64,000 bases of DNA from Hymenobacter sp. YIM 151500-1 (GCF_025979885.1 NZ_CP110139.1:1984001-2048000); one strand, 5' to 3'; counted from the stretch's first letter, positions 24,718 to 33,658 are shown. Notes: generated by a model not told the origin, from the sequence alone. Numbers and translations are program-made.

Positions 24718-25632
24718 TTATGAGCCGCCGGCAGTGGCCCGCGCTACAGGCCCCAGCTGGTCCAAAAGGGTCAGGAAATCAGTCATCAGCCGCATCCGCA
24801 CTGCATTGGCAGGCAGCGTCAGTCCTTCCTGCTGCACCAGCGGCCCGTACAGCAGCTGCAACGGCACGGGGCAGAGCTGGTTAAGCTCAGCAATAAACTC
24901 CTGTACCCGGTCGCGCTCCGGCACGGCGGTCATCACGGTGCACAGGGCGTAGGGCTGGTAGGTTGCGCACACGCTGACCAGCTCCTGGGTAGGCAGGTTC
25001 TGGCCCAGGTACAGCACGTGGTGGCCGCGGGCGCGCAGGGCGTAGTTCATGAACAGCAAAGCCAGCTCGTGCATTTCGCCTTCGGGCAGGAACAGCACCC
25101 AGCGCCGGGCCTCCGCAGGCTGCACGGGGTCCAGGGCGTCGGTGGCGGCCAGCAGCTTCTGGCGCAGCAGGTTTGTAACCAGGTGCTCCTGAGCCGGGTT
25201 GACAGTGCCCGCCTGCCACATAATGCCGATGCGCTGTAAGAACGGGTAGGCTACGTGCAGAATGGCTGGCTCGAACCCCAGCTGCCGGATGGCCCGGCTG
25301 AGCAAGGCGCTGAGTTGCAGCTCGTTCATTTCGAGCATGGCGGCCAGCAGGCCGTTTACCTGCTGGCTGTAGTCGTGGGCATCGTCGCAGCAGGAAATAA
25401 CGGCCTTCGACAGCTCCTGCTCGGTGAGGCGGGCCACCTGCGAAATCCGGTAGCCGCGGCCGCAGAGCGTAGCCACGTTGAGCAGGCGGCGCAGGTCGTC
25501 GTCGCAGTAGGTGCGGATGTTGGTGGCAGTGCGCACGGGCCGCAAGATGCCGTACCGCTGCTCCCAAATGCGAATGGTGTGTGCCTTAATCCCGGACAGC
25601 TGCTCCAGGTCGCTTATAGAAAAATTTCCCAC
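24718..25632 (-). CDS. CarH/LitR-like MerR regulator with B12-binding light-sensor architecture
   Basis: 304 residues. MerR winged-helix domain (about 4-72, ISDLEQLSGIKAHTIRIWEQRYGIL), four-helix cap (about 85-165) and Rossmann B12-binding domain (about 175-290). CarH photoreceptors hold the upper face of adenosylcobalamin with a Trp and an Glu-His pair 10-11 residues later; here Trp139, Glu149 and His150 have exactly that spacing. The lower-ligand motif ExHxxG reads EMHELA, with His188 kept but Gly replaced by Ala. In Thermus and Myxococcus, related proteins repress carotenoid genes until light breaks the cobalamin bond; crtZ upstream and crtI/crtB downstream fit that role. Whether this one needs B12 is open. 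Confidence 0.85.
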   Translation of the reverse strand: MGNFSISDLEQLSGIKAHTIRIWEQRYGILRPVRTATNIRTYCDDDLRRLLNVATLCGRGYRISQVARLTEQELSKAVISCCDDAHDYSQQVNGLLAAMLEMNELQLSALLSRAIRQLGFEPAILHVAYPFLQRIGIMWQAGTVNPAQEHLVTNLLRQKLLAATDALDPVQPAEARRWVLFLPEGEMHELALLFMNYALRARGHHVLYLGQNLPTQELVSVCATYQPYALCTVMTAVPERDRVQEFIAELNQLCPVPLQLLYGPLVQQEGLTLPANAVRMRLMTDFLTLLDQLGPVARATAGGS

Positions 25633-25656
25633 GATAGTGCCCTTTCTCTGCTATAG

Positions 25657-26160
25657 TTATGGGTTGGAAGCGGTGCGGCGGGTGGGCAGCACGCGCGTGG
25701 GAGCGGGTTTACGCAGAGCCAGCGTAAAATATTTGGGCGACACCCACAGCAGCCCAAACTCCTCGGAGCCGTCGCGGCCGGTGGTGCGGTGGTGAATTTT
25801 GTGGGCCATGTTTAACGCCCGCAGGTAGGTGTTGCGCGACTTGCGCCAGAAGCGCAGCCGGCCGTGGATGAGCACGTCGTGCACAAAAAAATACACCGTA
25901 CCGTAAGCAGCAATGCCGATGCCTATCCAGAAGCGGTAGTCTTTGGCGTCGGAGCCGAAGTGGATGAGCAGCATGGACAACGAGCCGTAAAACAGGAAGA
26001 AGAAGTCGTTGCGCTCGAAGTGGTGCGGGTGCCGCACGTGGTGGGAGCGGTGCAGAAACCACAGTGGCCCGTGCAGCACAAACCGGTGCATAAACCAGGC
26101 TACAAACTCCATTCCCAGAAAAGTGGCCGTCGTTACGGCTACGGCTGCCAGCGTTGTCAT
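25657..26160 (-). CDS. crtZ: Beta-carotene hydroxylase (CrtZ-type membrane di-iron enzyme)
   Basis: 167 residues from ATG 26160 (an ATG three codons earlier is possible). Hydroxylates beta-ionone rings at C3, giving zeaxanthin, or astaxanthin together with CrtW. Histidine motifs: FMHRFVLH (about 23-30), HRSHHVRHPHH (about 36-46), and late HKIHH (about 120-124). Hydrophobic segments are spaced as in the fatty acid hydroxylase superfamily. It is 24 bases upstream of the CarH-like regulator and probably cotranscribed with it. Confidence 0.88.
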   Translation of the reverse strand: MTTLAAVAVTTATFLGMEFVAWFMHRFVLHGPLWFLHRSHHVRHPHHFERNDFFFLFYGSLSMLLIHFGSDAKDYRFWIGIGIAAYGTVYFFVHDVLIHGRLRFWRKSRNTYLRALNMAHKIHHRTTGRDGSEEFGLLWVSPKYFTLALRKPAPTRVLPTRRTASNP

Positions 26161-26262
26161 AGGGCTCAAACCAGCGGAGAGTTGAGAAGGTTTGGATAGG
26201 TAACGGGAGGAAAAATAAAAAAGAACGGACCTCTTCGGCGAGACGGTGCCGTTAAAACCAGC

Positions 26263-26339
26263 ACCCCGAAGGTGGGCTTCGGCCCGCCAGAACGATTCGT
26301 GTGCTGTCGTTCTGGCGGGCCGAAGTCCACCTTCGGGGT
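26263..26339. repeat. 33-bp-arm GC-rich inverted repeat between echA and crtZ
   Basis: Arms 26263-26295 and 26307-26339 are reverse complements at 32 of 33 positions with an 11-base loop. Words include CCCGAAGGTGG and GGCCCGCCAGAACGA. It begins 11 bases after the echA stop (minus direction) and could act as its terminator, but the length and symmetry also fit a small mobile palindromic repeat. Confidence 0.8.
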
Positions 26340-26350
26340 ACTGGCTCAGC

Positions 26351-27163
26351 TTAGTTGTCCCAGGTCAGCTTTTCCTTGTTGAGAAAAGCGGCAATGCCGC
26401 GGCGGCAGTCCTGGGAGCCGCGGGCTTCGGCATTCATGCGAGCAGCGTAGCGCAGGCTTTCTTCCAGGGGCATTTCAGGAATGCGGGCCAGCATTTCCTT
26501 GGTGGTTTCCATGCTCTGCGCCGAGTTTTCGACGCACAGGCGGCGGGCAAAGCGGTACACGTTGTCGGCCAGCTCCTCGCGGGGCACCAGGAAGTTGACC
26601 AGGCCGAAGTCGAGGGCGGTTTGGGCCGGCACCACGTCGCCGGTAAGCAGGAGCTGCTTGGTGCGGGCCTCCCCTATTTTGCGCAGCAGAAACACGCTCA
26701 CAATGGCCGGCAGAAACCCGATTTTCACCTCGGTGTAACCAAACTTGGCTTCGGGCACGGCAAAGGCAAAGTCGCAGATGGTGGCCAGGCCGCAGCCGCC
26801 GGCCAGGGCGTGGCCCTGCACCTGCCCGATTACCACCTTCTTGAGGGTGTAAATCTGGTGAAAGAGCTGCATGAGGTGGGTGGAGTCGGCCAGGTTATCG
26901 GTGTAGCCAAAGTTTTGCAGCTCCTGAATGTAGCCCAGGTCGGCACCGGCGCAAAATACGTCTCCCTCGGCCCGCAGCACGACTACTTTGCAGGCTTCGT
27001 CGTTTTCGGCAAACTCAAAAGCCTGCTTCAGCTCGGTTACCACGTCGGCGCTGAGGGCGTTGCGCTTGTCGGGGCGGTTGAGGGTGATATAGCCGATGGC
27101 GTCCTGGGCCTCGTAGCGAATGTAGCGCAGGGCCTCCAGTTCCTGAGTGGGCATGTCTTCCAT
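26351..27163 (-). CDS. Enoyl-CoA hydratase/isomerase family protein
   Basis: 270-residue crotonase-fold protein acting on acyl-CoA thioesters. Oxyanion-hole motif RAEGDVFCAGADLGYIQEL (about 64-82) and GHALAGGCGLATICDFAFAVPEAKFGYTEVKIGFLPAIVS (about 115-154) are characteristic. A catalytic Glu of the hydratases may be Glu in YTEVKIG; which reaction it catalyses (hydratase, methylglutaconyl-CoA hydratase or other) cannot be fixed from sequence alone. Minus-strand TAGGTTTG (27261-27254) is a good -7 element upstream. Confidence 0.9.
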   Translation of the reverse strand: MEDMPTQELEALRYIRYEAQDAIGYITLNRPDKRNALSADVVTELKQAFEFAENDEACKVVVLRAEGDVFCAGADLGYIQELQNFGYTDNLADSTHLMQLFHQIYTLKKVVIGQVQGHALAGGCGLATICDFAFAVPEAKFGYTEVKIGFLPAIVSVFLLRKIGEARTKQLLLTGDVVPAQTALDFGLVNFLVPREELADNVYRFARRLCVENSAQSMETTKEMLARIPEMPLEESLRYAARMNAEARGSQDCRRGIAAFLNKEKLTWDN

Positions 27164-27339
27164 GGGTCGTGGACGTTGCGGTCGGTGGTCGGTTTAGGGT
27201 GCGGCCCGCGGCCTGTAGCTTGTCGGCAGCAAGAAATACGCTGGGCGCAAAGCCAAACCTAGCAAAATTGATGCTACTACTACCTGCTATAGCGCAAGCC
27301 CGCCGCCAAAGGTTCGGTGAGGCCACGTGCCGCGCTACC

Positions 27340-29577
27340 CTAGGGCCGGGGCCGCAGGATAAAGGCACCGCGCAGGGTTACGTCATGCGTCTGAAAACCA
27401 GCCTGCTGTAGCAGAGAATCCTGCCGGGCCACGTACCAGCTCTTGCACGAAGAATCGAACACCACCGGCGCCGCCGTGCCGAACCGGGCTGCCAGCTCCG
27501 GGGGCCGCACGCGGGCGTTGCGGCGCAGCACTACGAGGTCGGCGCCAAGGGGCTGGCGCGCGTCGTACTGAAGGCGGCCACTCACGAAGGCCACGCGCAG
27601 CCCGCGCCAGGCGGCCAGCGTGAGGCCCGGCTCCACGGGGCGCACCGGCACCGGGCTGCCGCGCCAGCCGGGGTGGTAGCCCACGCGCCGCGCCTGCCGC
27701 CGAATCAGGCCCGGCACAATGCGGTAGGTGCGCTCCGTCTCGGTGAGAGGCAGGGAATCGACGGGCACAATGTCGACGGCCGCGCCTTGCCAGAAGCCCA
27801 CCACCGAGCGGCGCGGAATGCTGTAGACGATGAGCTGCTCGTCGGGGGCGAGGCGGTAGGCGGCCCACACGCGGCTGCCGGCAAACACGCCCAGCAGCGT
27901 GCACGCCACGCCCAGCCACGCCAACCGCCGCAGGGCCAGAAACGCCAGTCCGGTCACAATACACCCGAACAGCAGCCAGGTTTGCGGAGCCGTGACGTGG
28001 ATGCCGGAAAGCAAGGCTCCGGGCAGGGCTTCCCCAATCCAGAAGATGTACTCATTGAACAGCAGAATCATCTTCTCAAACACCCACGCCACCCCGCGGG
28101 GTGCCCAGTCGAGCACGGAGGCCACGCCGGGCGCCCCCAGCCCTGCCAGCGCCACCACACCTTTCAGCACCAGCAGGGTTAGCCCCACATACACGGCCCC
28201 ACTGGAAATAGGCACGGCCACGAGGTTGGACAGCAGAAAGCTGAGCGGGAACTGGTGAAAGTAGAACAACCCCAGCGGCAGCGTGGCTACCTGGGCCGCC
28301 AACGACAGGGCCGTAGCCTGCCAGGTTTTATCGAGGAAGACGCCGGTCCACTTCCACAAGTGCTGCACCAGCGCGGGCTGCCAGGGCCGGCGCTGGTCGA
28401 AGAAATAGTCTTTGGGGGCCAGCCAGCCGGCAATGCGGGGCTGGAGGTAGAGGATGCTGAGCACGGCCAGAAACGAGAGCTGAAACCCAACGTCGCAGAG
28501 CAGATACGGGTCGTAGCAGAGCAAGGCGAAAGCCGCGGCGGCCAGCAGGTTGAACATGGACACCTGCCGCCCCAGGGCCCGGCCCACGCTCACAAACGAA
28601 AACAGCACGGCCGCCCGTAGCACCGACGCCGACAGCCCCGTCACGAAGGCGTAGCTCCAGATAACAGCCAGCCCCAGCAACGCCGCCACCAGCCGAAACA
28701 GCCGCCCGCGCCGGCCCGGCAGCAGCCCCAGCAGCCACGTCACGGCCCCAAACAGCAGCCCCACCTGCAACCCCGACACGGCCATGATGTGAGTGGTGCC
28801 GGTGTTGGCGTAGGCCTGCCGGGTTTGCTGGTCCACGTCGTCTTTGATGCCCAGCACCAGGGCCGAGGCCAGGGCGTACTCGCGCGGAGCGCGCACGTAC
28901 TCCCGAAACACACCGTCGAGCACCCAGGCGGCGCGCATGGCCACGGCCCGCAAGCGGTTGGGCGGCGCCACCGCCACCCGCCGGTACTGGTCAGGGTGCA
29001 CAAACTGCTGGTGGTACACCTGATGGTACTGCAGGTAGCGGCGGTAGTCGAACTCGCCGGGGTTGAGCGGGGCCTTGCTGGGAGCCGGCGCTCCGCGCAC
29101 CACCCACACGTCGCCGTACTGCGGAGCCGTCACGCCCGTTTCCCGCGGCACCGACACCCGGATACCGCCCACGGCCGGCACCCAGCGCCCCGCCACCCGC
29201 ACCGCCGACACCCGCACGGTGGTGGCGTAGGTAGCGGGCCGGGTTACGGTGTAGTCGTCCACCACGGCGCGGTAAAACTCGATGCGGCTGCCGAAACGGT
29301 AGAGGTGATTAGGGGCGCGGCTTTCGGTGGCTTGCTGGGTGAGGGCAGCCCCCGCCACCAGCAACGCTAGCACCGCCAGCAGCCCGGCCGCATCGGTGGG
29401 ACCGGGCGTGAGCTGCCGCGCGGCCCACAGCTGCACCCCAATAAAGACGGCTATGGCGCCCACCAGCCACGGCAGCAAGGGCGGCAACAGCTCACCAAAA
29501 TACAGATGCAGCAGAATACCGCCCATGAGCGGCAGCACCAGTCGAATAAAGGCGTTAGGCGCCCACTTAATCACCAT
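27340..29577 (-). CDS. comEC: ComEC/Rec2-type DNA uptake channel
   Basis: 745-residue inner-membrane protein of the competence family. It has an N-terminal membrane pair, DUF4131-like/OB region (about 100-210), then the Competence domain with about eight segments and signatures GTTHIMAVSGLQVGLLFG (about 262-279), AFVTGLSASVLRAAVLFSFV, YLLCDVGFQLSFLAVLSIL. The C-terminal part is not a typical full metallo-beta-lactamase domain; its HxHxDH motif is not seen, as in many Bacteroidota ComEC proteins. It probably moves single-stranded DNA into the cytoplasm. Confidence 0.9.
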   Translation of the reverse strand: MVIKWAPNAFIRLVLPLMGGILLHLYFGELLPPLLPWLVGAIAVFIGVQLWAARQLTPGPTDAAGLLAVLALLVAGAALTQQATESRAPNHLYRFGSRIEFYRAVVDDYTVTRPATYATTVRVSAVRVAGRWVPAVGGIRVSVPRETGVTAPQYGDVWVVRGAPAPSKAPLNPGEFDYRRYLQYHQVYHQQFVHPDQYRRVAVAPPNRLRAVAMRAAWVLDGVFREYVRAPREYALASALVLGIKDDVDQQTRQAYANTGTTHIMAVSGLQVGLLFGAVTWLLGLLPGRRGRLFRLVAALLGLAVIWSYAFVTGLSASVLRAAVLFSFVSVGRALGRQVSMFNLLAAAAFALLCYDPYLLCDVGFQLSFLAVLSILYLQPRIAGWLAPKDYFFDQRRPWQPALVQHLWKWTGVFLDKTWQATALSLAAQVATLPLGLFYFHQFPLSFLLSNLVAVPISSGAVYVGLTLLVLKGVVALAGLGAPGVASVLDWAPRGVAWVFEKMILLFNEYIFWIGEALPGALLSGIHVTAPQTWLLFGCIVTGLAFLALRRLAWLGVACTLLGVFAGSRVWAAYRLAPDEQLIVYSIPRRSVVGFWQGAAVDIVPVDSLPLTETERTYRIVPGLIRRQARRVGYHPGWRGSPVPVRPVEPGLTLAAWRGLRVAFVSGRLQYDARQPLGADLVVLRRNARVRPPELAARFGTAAPVVFDSSCKSWYVARQDSLLQQAGFQTHDVTLRGAFILRPRP

Positions 29578-29757
29578 AGAAACAAGCCATGCGCAATTGG
29601 TACACTGCTATTCTTCACCCTAACCTCTCACTCGAGCAAAATAGATAAAAAATAGTACGCCGTAGCGCAAACTTCGTAGTTCGCGGGTTCTCGCATTGTT
29701 GGCGCGTCACCGTTTTAATAAACCGCCCAGGCGCAACCTATAAAGTTGTGCTACACC

Positions 29758-30198
29758 TCACGCCGGGCGCTGCCAGGTCATCTTGTAGTGCTGAATACCG
29801 GCCTCTTCAAACATCTCCCCTACTTTCTCAAAGCCATGCCGCTCGTAAAAGCGCACGGCGGGCAGTTGGGCGTTCAGGTACACGGTAGCGGCGGGGTGGG
29901 CGGCTTGCACGTCGTGCAGCACCGCCCGGAGCAAGGCGGCACCTGCTTGCTGGTTTCGGTACTGTTCCAGTACGGCAAACCGCTCCAGCTTTACGCCGCC
30001 GGCCGTCAGGCGCCAACGGGCAGCGCCGCAGGGCGTGCCATCGGTGGTGTGGGCCAGGTAGTGCGTGGCTCCTTCCCGGTCGAAAGCGTCATGCTCCAGT
30101 TCGGGCGGCACGTTTTGGCCTTCTACAAACACCTTCTTACGAATGGCAAAAGCCTGCTCCAGCTCGGCGGGCGTGGTGATGCGGTGGGCGGTAATCAT
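29758..30198 (-). CDS. GNAT-family N-acetyltransferase
   Basis: 146 residues from ATG 30198 (MITAHRITTP). The start AFAIRKKVFVEGQNVPPELEHD and the middle GVKLERFAVLEQYRNQQAGAALL (acetyl-CoA loop) followed by YLNAQLPAVRFYERHGFEKVGEMFEEAGIQHYKM match the ElaA/YjcF-like branch of the GNAT superfamily. The acceptor is unknown. It is followed in the same direction by nothing within 150 bases and preceded by phoH. Confidence 0.9.
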   Translation of the reverse strand: MITAHRITTPAELEQAFAIRKKVFVEGQNVPPELEHDAFDREGATHYLAHTTDGTPCGAARWRLTAGGVKLERFAVLEQYRNQQAGAALLRAVLHDVQAAHPAATVYLNAQLPAVRFYERHGFEKVGEMFEEAGIQHYKMTWQRPA

Positions 30199-30282
30199 AG
30201 CAAGAGCGGTTTTTTTGGAAAGCAAACGGCGCGGCAGCAAAGCTACCGCGCCGTTGTAAAACAGGAATGCCTAAGTCCTGAC

Positions 30283-31389
30283 TTATTGCTCGTGGTTGAC
30301 GGGCAGGGCGGACCGGCCATCGTCCTCGCGGCGGGCATCGGGGTGGCGGGCCGGGTCGTGGTAGGCCACTTCCTCCTGGCGCCGCCGGTACGAGGGTTGG
30401 TAGTCGCGGGGTGGCCGGCCAGCCTGCTCCCGCTGCTGCTGCACGTCGAACTGGTCGTAGGCCTGCACAATCTGCTTTACGAGGCGGTGGCGCACCACGT
30501 CGTCGGAGTTCATTTCCACGAAGCCAATGCCGCTGACGTTTTGCAGAATATCAAGCGCCTGAATCAGCCCCGACTTCTGCTTGGTGGGCAGGTCAATCTG
30601 GCTTCGGTCCCCGTTCACCATTACCTTGGCCGACGGTCCCATGCGAGTCAGAAACATCTTTAGCTGCGAAGGCGTGGTGTTCTGGGCCTCATCCAGCAGC
30701 ACAAACGCGTTGTTAAGCGTACGGCCGCGCATGTACGCCAGCGGGGCTATTTCGATAGTTTTGTTTTCCAGGTAAAACTTGAACTTCTCCGGGGGCAGCA
30801 TGTCCTCCAGAGCGTCATAAATCGGCCGCAGATAGGGGTCTACCTTTTCCTTCATGTCGCCGGGCAGGAAGCCCAGGCTTTCGCCAGCCTCCACCACGGG
30901 GCGCGAAATGATGATTTTTTTGACCTCCTTGTTCTTGAGGGCCCGCACCGCCAGCGCCACCGAAATGTAGGTTTTGCCCGTGCCGGCCGGCCCCAGGGCA
31001 AACACCAAATCGTTTTTCAGTACGGCATCCACCAGGCGCTGCTGGTTGGCGGTTTTGGCTTTGATGACGCCGCCCTTGGCCCCGAACAGAATAACGTCGG
31101 GTGAGGCCGCCATGCGCGCCTCGTCCAGCTCCTCGTCGGCCGAGGTTAGGTACTGGCTGATGGTTTTATCGGTGATTTGCCCGTACTGGTGATAGTGCTC
31201 CAGCAAGGCCGACAAGATATCGTTGATACGGCTGATGACGGGCGTCTGGCCCTGAATCTTGATTTCGTTGCCGCGCGAAATGATTTTACTGCCGGGAAAA
31301 GCCGCGGCCAGCTGGCGGATGTTCTGATTATCGGGGCCCAGGAACTCAACCAGGGACACGTTTTCTAGCGTGATGACTTTCTCGACCAA
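30283..31389 (-). CDS. phoH: PhoH-family ATPase
   Basis: About 368 residues from a probable TTG (complement of 31387-31389, giving VEKVITLENVSLVEF); an open frame continues upstream only as the antisense of another gene. An N-terminal KH-like segment (about 20-90) precedes the PhoH NTPase domain: Walker A GPAGTGKTYISVALAVRAL, Walker B LLDEAQNTTPSQLKMFLTRMG, and MVNGDRSQIDLP. C-terminal Arg/Gln-rich tail. PhoH/YbeZ proteins act with YbeY in RNA handling; the start codon is the weak point. Confidence 0.9.
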   Translation of the reverse strand: MVEKVITLENVSLVEFLGPDNQNIRQLAAAFPGSKIISRGNEIKIQGQTPVISRINDILSALLEHYHQYGQITDKTISQYLTSADEELDEARMAASPDVILFGAKGGVIKAKTANQQRLVDAVLKNDLVFALGPAGTGKTYISVALAVRALKNKEVKKIIISRPVVEAGESLGFLPGDMKEKVDPYLRPIYDALEDMLPPEKFKFYLENKTIEIAPLAYMRGRTLNNAFVLLDEAQNTTPSQLKMFLTRMGPSAKVMVNGDRSQIDLPTKQKSGLIQALDILQNVSGIGFVEMNSDDVVRHRLVKQIVQAYDQFDVQQQREQAGRPPRDYQPSYRRRQEEVAYHDPARHPDARREDDGRSALPVNHEQ

Positions 31390-31563
31390 TCTGTGGGAAG
31401 TTAGAGCAAAACAGAAAATGGAAGGCGCCGGGGCGTCGCCGTTGCAACCCAGAACAACAAACAACGCAAGAACGTTGCTGTTCCCGTTTCGCAGCAAAAC
31501 GCCTACTTTTGCCGCCCCCACCGGGGCACTGGCAATAGTACGAAGAACTCCGAATTTCCGGCC

Positions 31564-32343
31564 ATGGGCTTGATTACGTTTCTGTCCGACTTTGGCTACC
31601 GCGACCATTACGTGGCGGCCGTGAAGGCGCGGATTCTGCAACTGGCCCCCGCGGTGCCCGTGCTCGACATTTCCCACGGCATTGAGCCCTTTAACATTGC
31701 CCACGCCGTGCACGTGCTGGCCTCGGTGTACCAGGATTTTCCGGCCGGTACGGTGCATCTGGTGGGCGTCAACGACCTGGGCGCCCCCCGGGCGGCGTGG
31801 CTGGCGGCCGCTTTTCAGGGCCACTACTTCGTGACGGCCGACAACGGCCTGCTGCCGCTACTCTGCGACGGCCGCCCCGAGCAAGTGGTAGTGCTGGGCG
31901 CGGGCCAGGCGCCTACCTCCTCCCCTACCCGCGACCTGCTGGCTCCCGCTGCCGTGCGCCTGGCCCAGGGCGAACTCCTACCGGAACTGGGCGCCGCCGC
32001 CACCGACGTGTACCAGCTGCTGAACCGGCAACTGCGCCTGCAAGACCACCGCATTACGGGCCACGTGGTGCACGTCGACCACTACGGCAACCTTATTACC
32101 AACATCACCCGCACCGCTGTGGAAGTGCTGGGCCGCAGCCGCCCTTGCACCATTCACTTCGCCCGCGAAACCGTGCGCGACATTCTTCCCCATTTCCAGG
32201 CCGCCGACCCTGGCGAGGCCGTGTGCATCTTCAACAGCCAGGATCAGCTGTGCATTGGCATCAACCAAGGCAACGCTTCGGAACTGCTGGGCCTTCACTT
32301 CGACTCCCAGGTTGATGTGCGGTTTCCAGCGGAAACCACCTAG
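31564..32343 (+). CDS. S-adenosyl-L-methionine hydroxide adenosyltransferase (DUF62/SAM hydrolase family)
   Basis: 259-residue enzyme of the fluorinase/chlorinase superfamily that in most bacteria hydrolyses SAM to adenosine and methionine. ITFLSDFGYRDHYVAAVKARIL (about 4-25), DISHGIEPFNIAHA (about 36-49), YFVTADNGLLPLL (about 88-100) and HVDHYGNLITNI (about 170-181) are family motifs. It is divergent from phoH; TACTTTTG at 31504-31511 could be its -7 element. Function in this organism is probably SAM or metabolite housekeeping. Confidence 0.92.
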   Translation: MGLITFLSDFGYRDHYVAAVKARILQLAPAVPVLDISHGIEPFNIAHAVHVLASVYQDFPAGTVHLVGVNDLGAPRAAWLAAAFQGHYFVTADNGLLPLLCDGRPEQVVVLGAGQAPTSSPTRDLLAPAAVRLAQGELLPELGAAATDVYQLLNRQLRLQDHRITGHVVHVDHYGNLITNITRTAVEVLGRSRPCTIHFARETVRDILPHFQAADPGEAVCIFNSQDQLCIGINQGNASELLGLHFDSQVDVRFPAETT

Positions 32344-32371
32344 TTTTACAACTATCTCCAATACAGAAACT

Positions 32372-32379
32372 TATATTTG
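32372..32379 (+). promoter_or_regulatory. -7 element inside a small palindrome ahead of the ABM gene
   Basis: TATATTTG (TAnnTTTG match) lies within ACTTAT-N8-ATAAGT (about 32369-32388). No -33 TTG is found at the expected spacing, so promoter strength is uncertain; the symmetry might be an operator. Confidence 0.45.
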
Positions 32380-32437
32380 TTTATAAGTTATGTTAAGCAA
32401 TTTATGACATCCTGACACACGCCTTTTTCATACTTCT

Positions 32438-32911
32438 ATGCTGATTAGAATCGTGCGCATGACGTTCGTGCCGGAGCGAGTAGCTGAGTTTCTACAACTC
32501 TTTCATAGCTCAGAAAACCAGATCCGGCAAATGCCGGGCTGCCAGTTGCTGGAGTTGTGGCAGGATGCCGACCAGCCCCATGTTTTTTGCACCCACAGTA
32601 AGTGGGAGTCGGCCGAAGCTCTCAATGCCTACCGTCGCTCTGAGTTATTCGGGCGGGTGTGGCCAGCTACCAAGGCGCTGTTCGCCGCGCCGCCCCTGGT
32701 GTTTTCGGCGCAGCAAGTACCACCTGCCGTGCGCCGGGCCAACATTACCGACAAGGAACTGGACCGGGACATTATCAACCTGTACCTGCCTGAGCCTGAC
32801 AGCTACTTTGGAACCGAAGCAGAGCTGCGCAAGCTCTATGGCAGCGACTACGATGAAATAATACGGATGGCGCAGGAGGATGATGAACCATCTTCCCCTC
32901 CTTCCGCGTAA
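32438..32911 (+). CDS. Antibiotic-biosynthesis-monooxygenase (ABM) domain protein with extra C-terminal region
   Basis: 157 residues. The first 90 form a dimeric alpha/beta-barrel ABM domain (LIRIVRMTFVPERVAEFLQLF, MPGCQLLELWQDADQPHVFCTHSKWESAEALNAYRRSELFGRVWPATKALF). The C-terminal 60 residues include RDIINLYLPEPDSYFGTEAELRKLYGSDYDEIIRMAQED, acidic and predicted helical, with no family recognised. It sits 18 bases ahead of hscB. Function unknown; ABM folds act in heme or quinone chemistry or stress. Confidence 0.8.
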   Translation: MLIRIVRMTFVPERVAEFLQLFHSSENQIRQMPGCQLLELWQDADQPHVFCTHSKWESAEALNAYRRSELFGRVWPATKALFAAPPLVFSAQQVPPAVRRANITDKELDRDIINLYLPEPDSYFGTEAELRKLYGSDYDEIIRMAQEDDEPSSPPSA

Positions 32912-32929
32912 GCCTGCTTTTCTGCCCTC

Positions 32930-33472
32930 ATGGCCGCCTTGCCCGACTACTTCGCCTTCTACAACCTACCCGAAAGCTTTTTACTTGACGAAAAAGCCCT
33001 CAAGCAAAAATACTACGCCCTAAGTCGCGAGTACCACCCCGACTTTCACGCCACGGCCAGTCCCGAGCGGCAACAGGAAATTCTCCAATTGGCGACGGTA
33101 AATACCAACGCCTACCGCACTCTCTCCGACCCGGAGCAGCGGATGGCTTACATTCTCGGCCGCCACGGCCTGCTGGAAGAAGGCAGGCAGGAGTTGCCCG
33201 CTGACTTTCTAATGGAAGTCATGGAGCTGAACGAACAACTCATGGAGCTGGAATTTGAGCCCGACCCAGCCACAGTAAAACAGGTAGAAGAAGAAGTCAA
33301 CGCGCTGACAGACACCCTCGACGCCGGCATTGAACCTGTGCTGGCCGGCTACGAGGGCTTGCCCACTGCTACCCGCCCTCAGGCTCTGCAGCAAATTCGG
33401 ACCTATTACCTGAAAAAGCGCTACCTATTGCGCATTCACGAAAGTCTGGCTAAGTTTGCTGCCCGTTCCTGA
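32930..33472 (+). CDS. hscB: Fe-S cluster assembly co-chaperone HscB
   Basis: 180-residue J-domain protein that delivers IscU to HscA during iron-sulfur cluster assembly. YFAFYNLPESFLLDEKALKQKYYALSREYHPDFH carries the HPD motif (about 36-38), and the C-terminal half is the three-helix IscU-binding domain (EELPADFLMEVMELNEQLMEL). Length is standard. It follows the ABM gene by 18 bases and is immediately upstream of the tRNA-Leu that borders the foreign island. Confidence 0.93.
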   Translation: MAALPDYFAFYNLPESFLLDEKALKQKYYALSREYHPDFHATASPERQQEILQLATVNTNAYRTLSDPEQRMAYILGRHGLLEEGRQELPADFLMEVMELNEQLMELEFEPDPATVKQVEEEVNALTDTLDAGIEPVLAGYEGLPTATRPQALQQIRTYYLKKRYLLRIHESLAKFAARS

Positions 33473-33497
33473 GTTACCGACAGGCACGGCATAAAAT

Positions 33498-33579
33498 GCC
33501 CAGATGGCGGAATCGGTAGACGCGTTGGTCTCAAACACCAATACCGCAAGGTGTGCCGGTTCGACCCCGGCTCTGGGTA
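33498..33579 (+). tRNA. tRNA-Leu (anticodon CAA)
   Basis: Folds into a cloverleaf: acceptor GCCCAGA with TCTGGGT and discriminator A, D arm GCG/CGC, anticodon arm TTGGT-CTCAAAC-ACCAA giving CAA, a variable arm of class II length, T arm GCCGG-TTCGACC-CCGGC. No CCA is encoded. Its 3' end faces the tyrosine recombinase 168 bases away, the common arrangement for an integration site. Confidence 0.95.
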
Positions 33580-33607
33580 CGACCTCGCAAGACGTGAGGT
33601 AAAGAAT

Positions 33608-33658
33608 AAGCCCCTAAAAAGCCGTGAATCAGCTAGATACACGGCTTTTTAGGGGCTT
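33608..33658 (+). terminator. Perfect 19-bp hairpin between tRNA-Leu and the recombinase
   Basis: Arms 33608-33626 and 33640-33658 are exact reverse complements and contain TAAAAAGCC / GGCTTTTTA, with T-runs on both strands, so it can stop transcription from either side. It ends the tRNA transcript and insulates the island. Confidence 0.88.

Noticed and set aside
27340..29577. Complete metallo-beta-lactamase nuclease domain at the ComEC C-terminus
   Set aside because: The HxHxDH motif could not be found in the C-terminal part, so only the channel domain is called.
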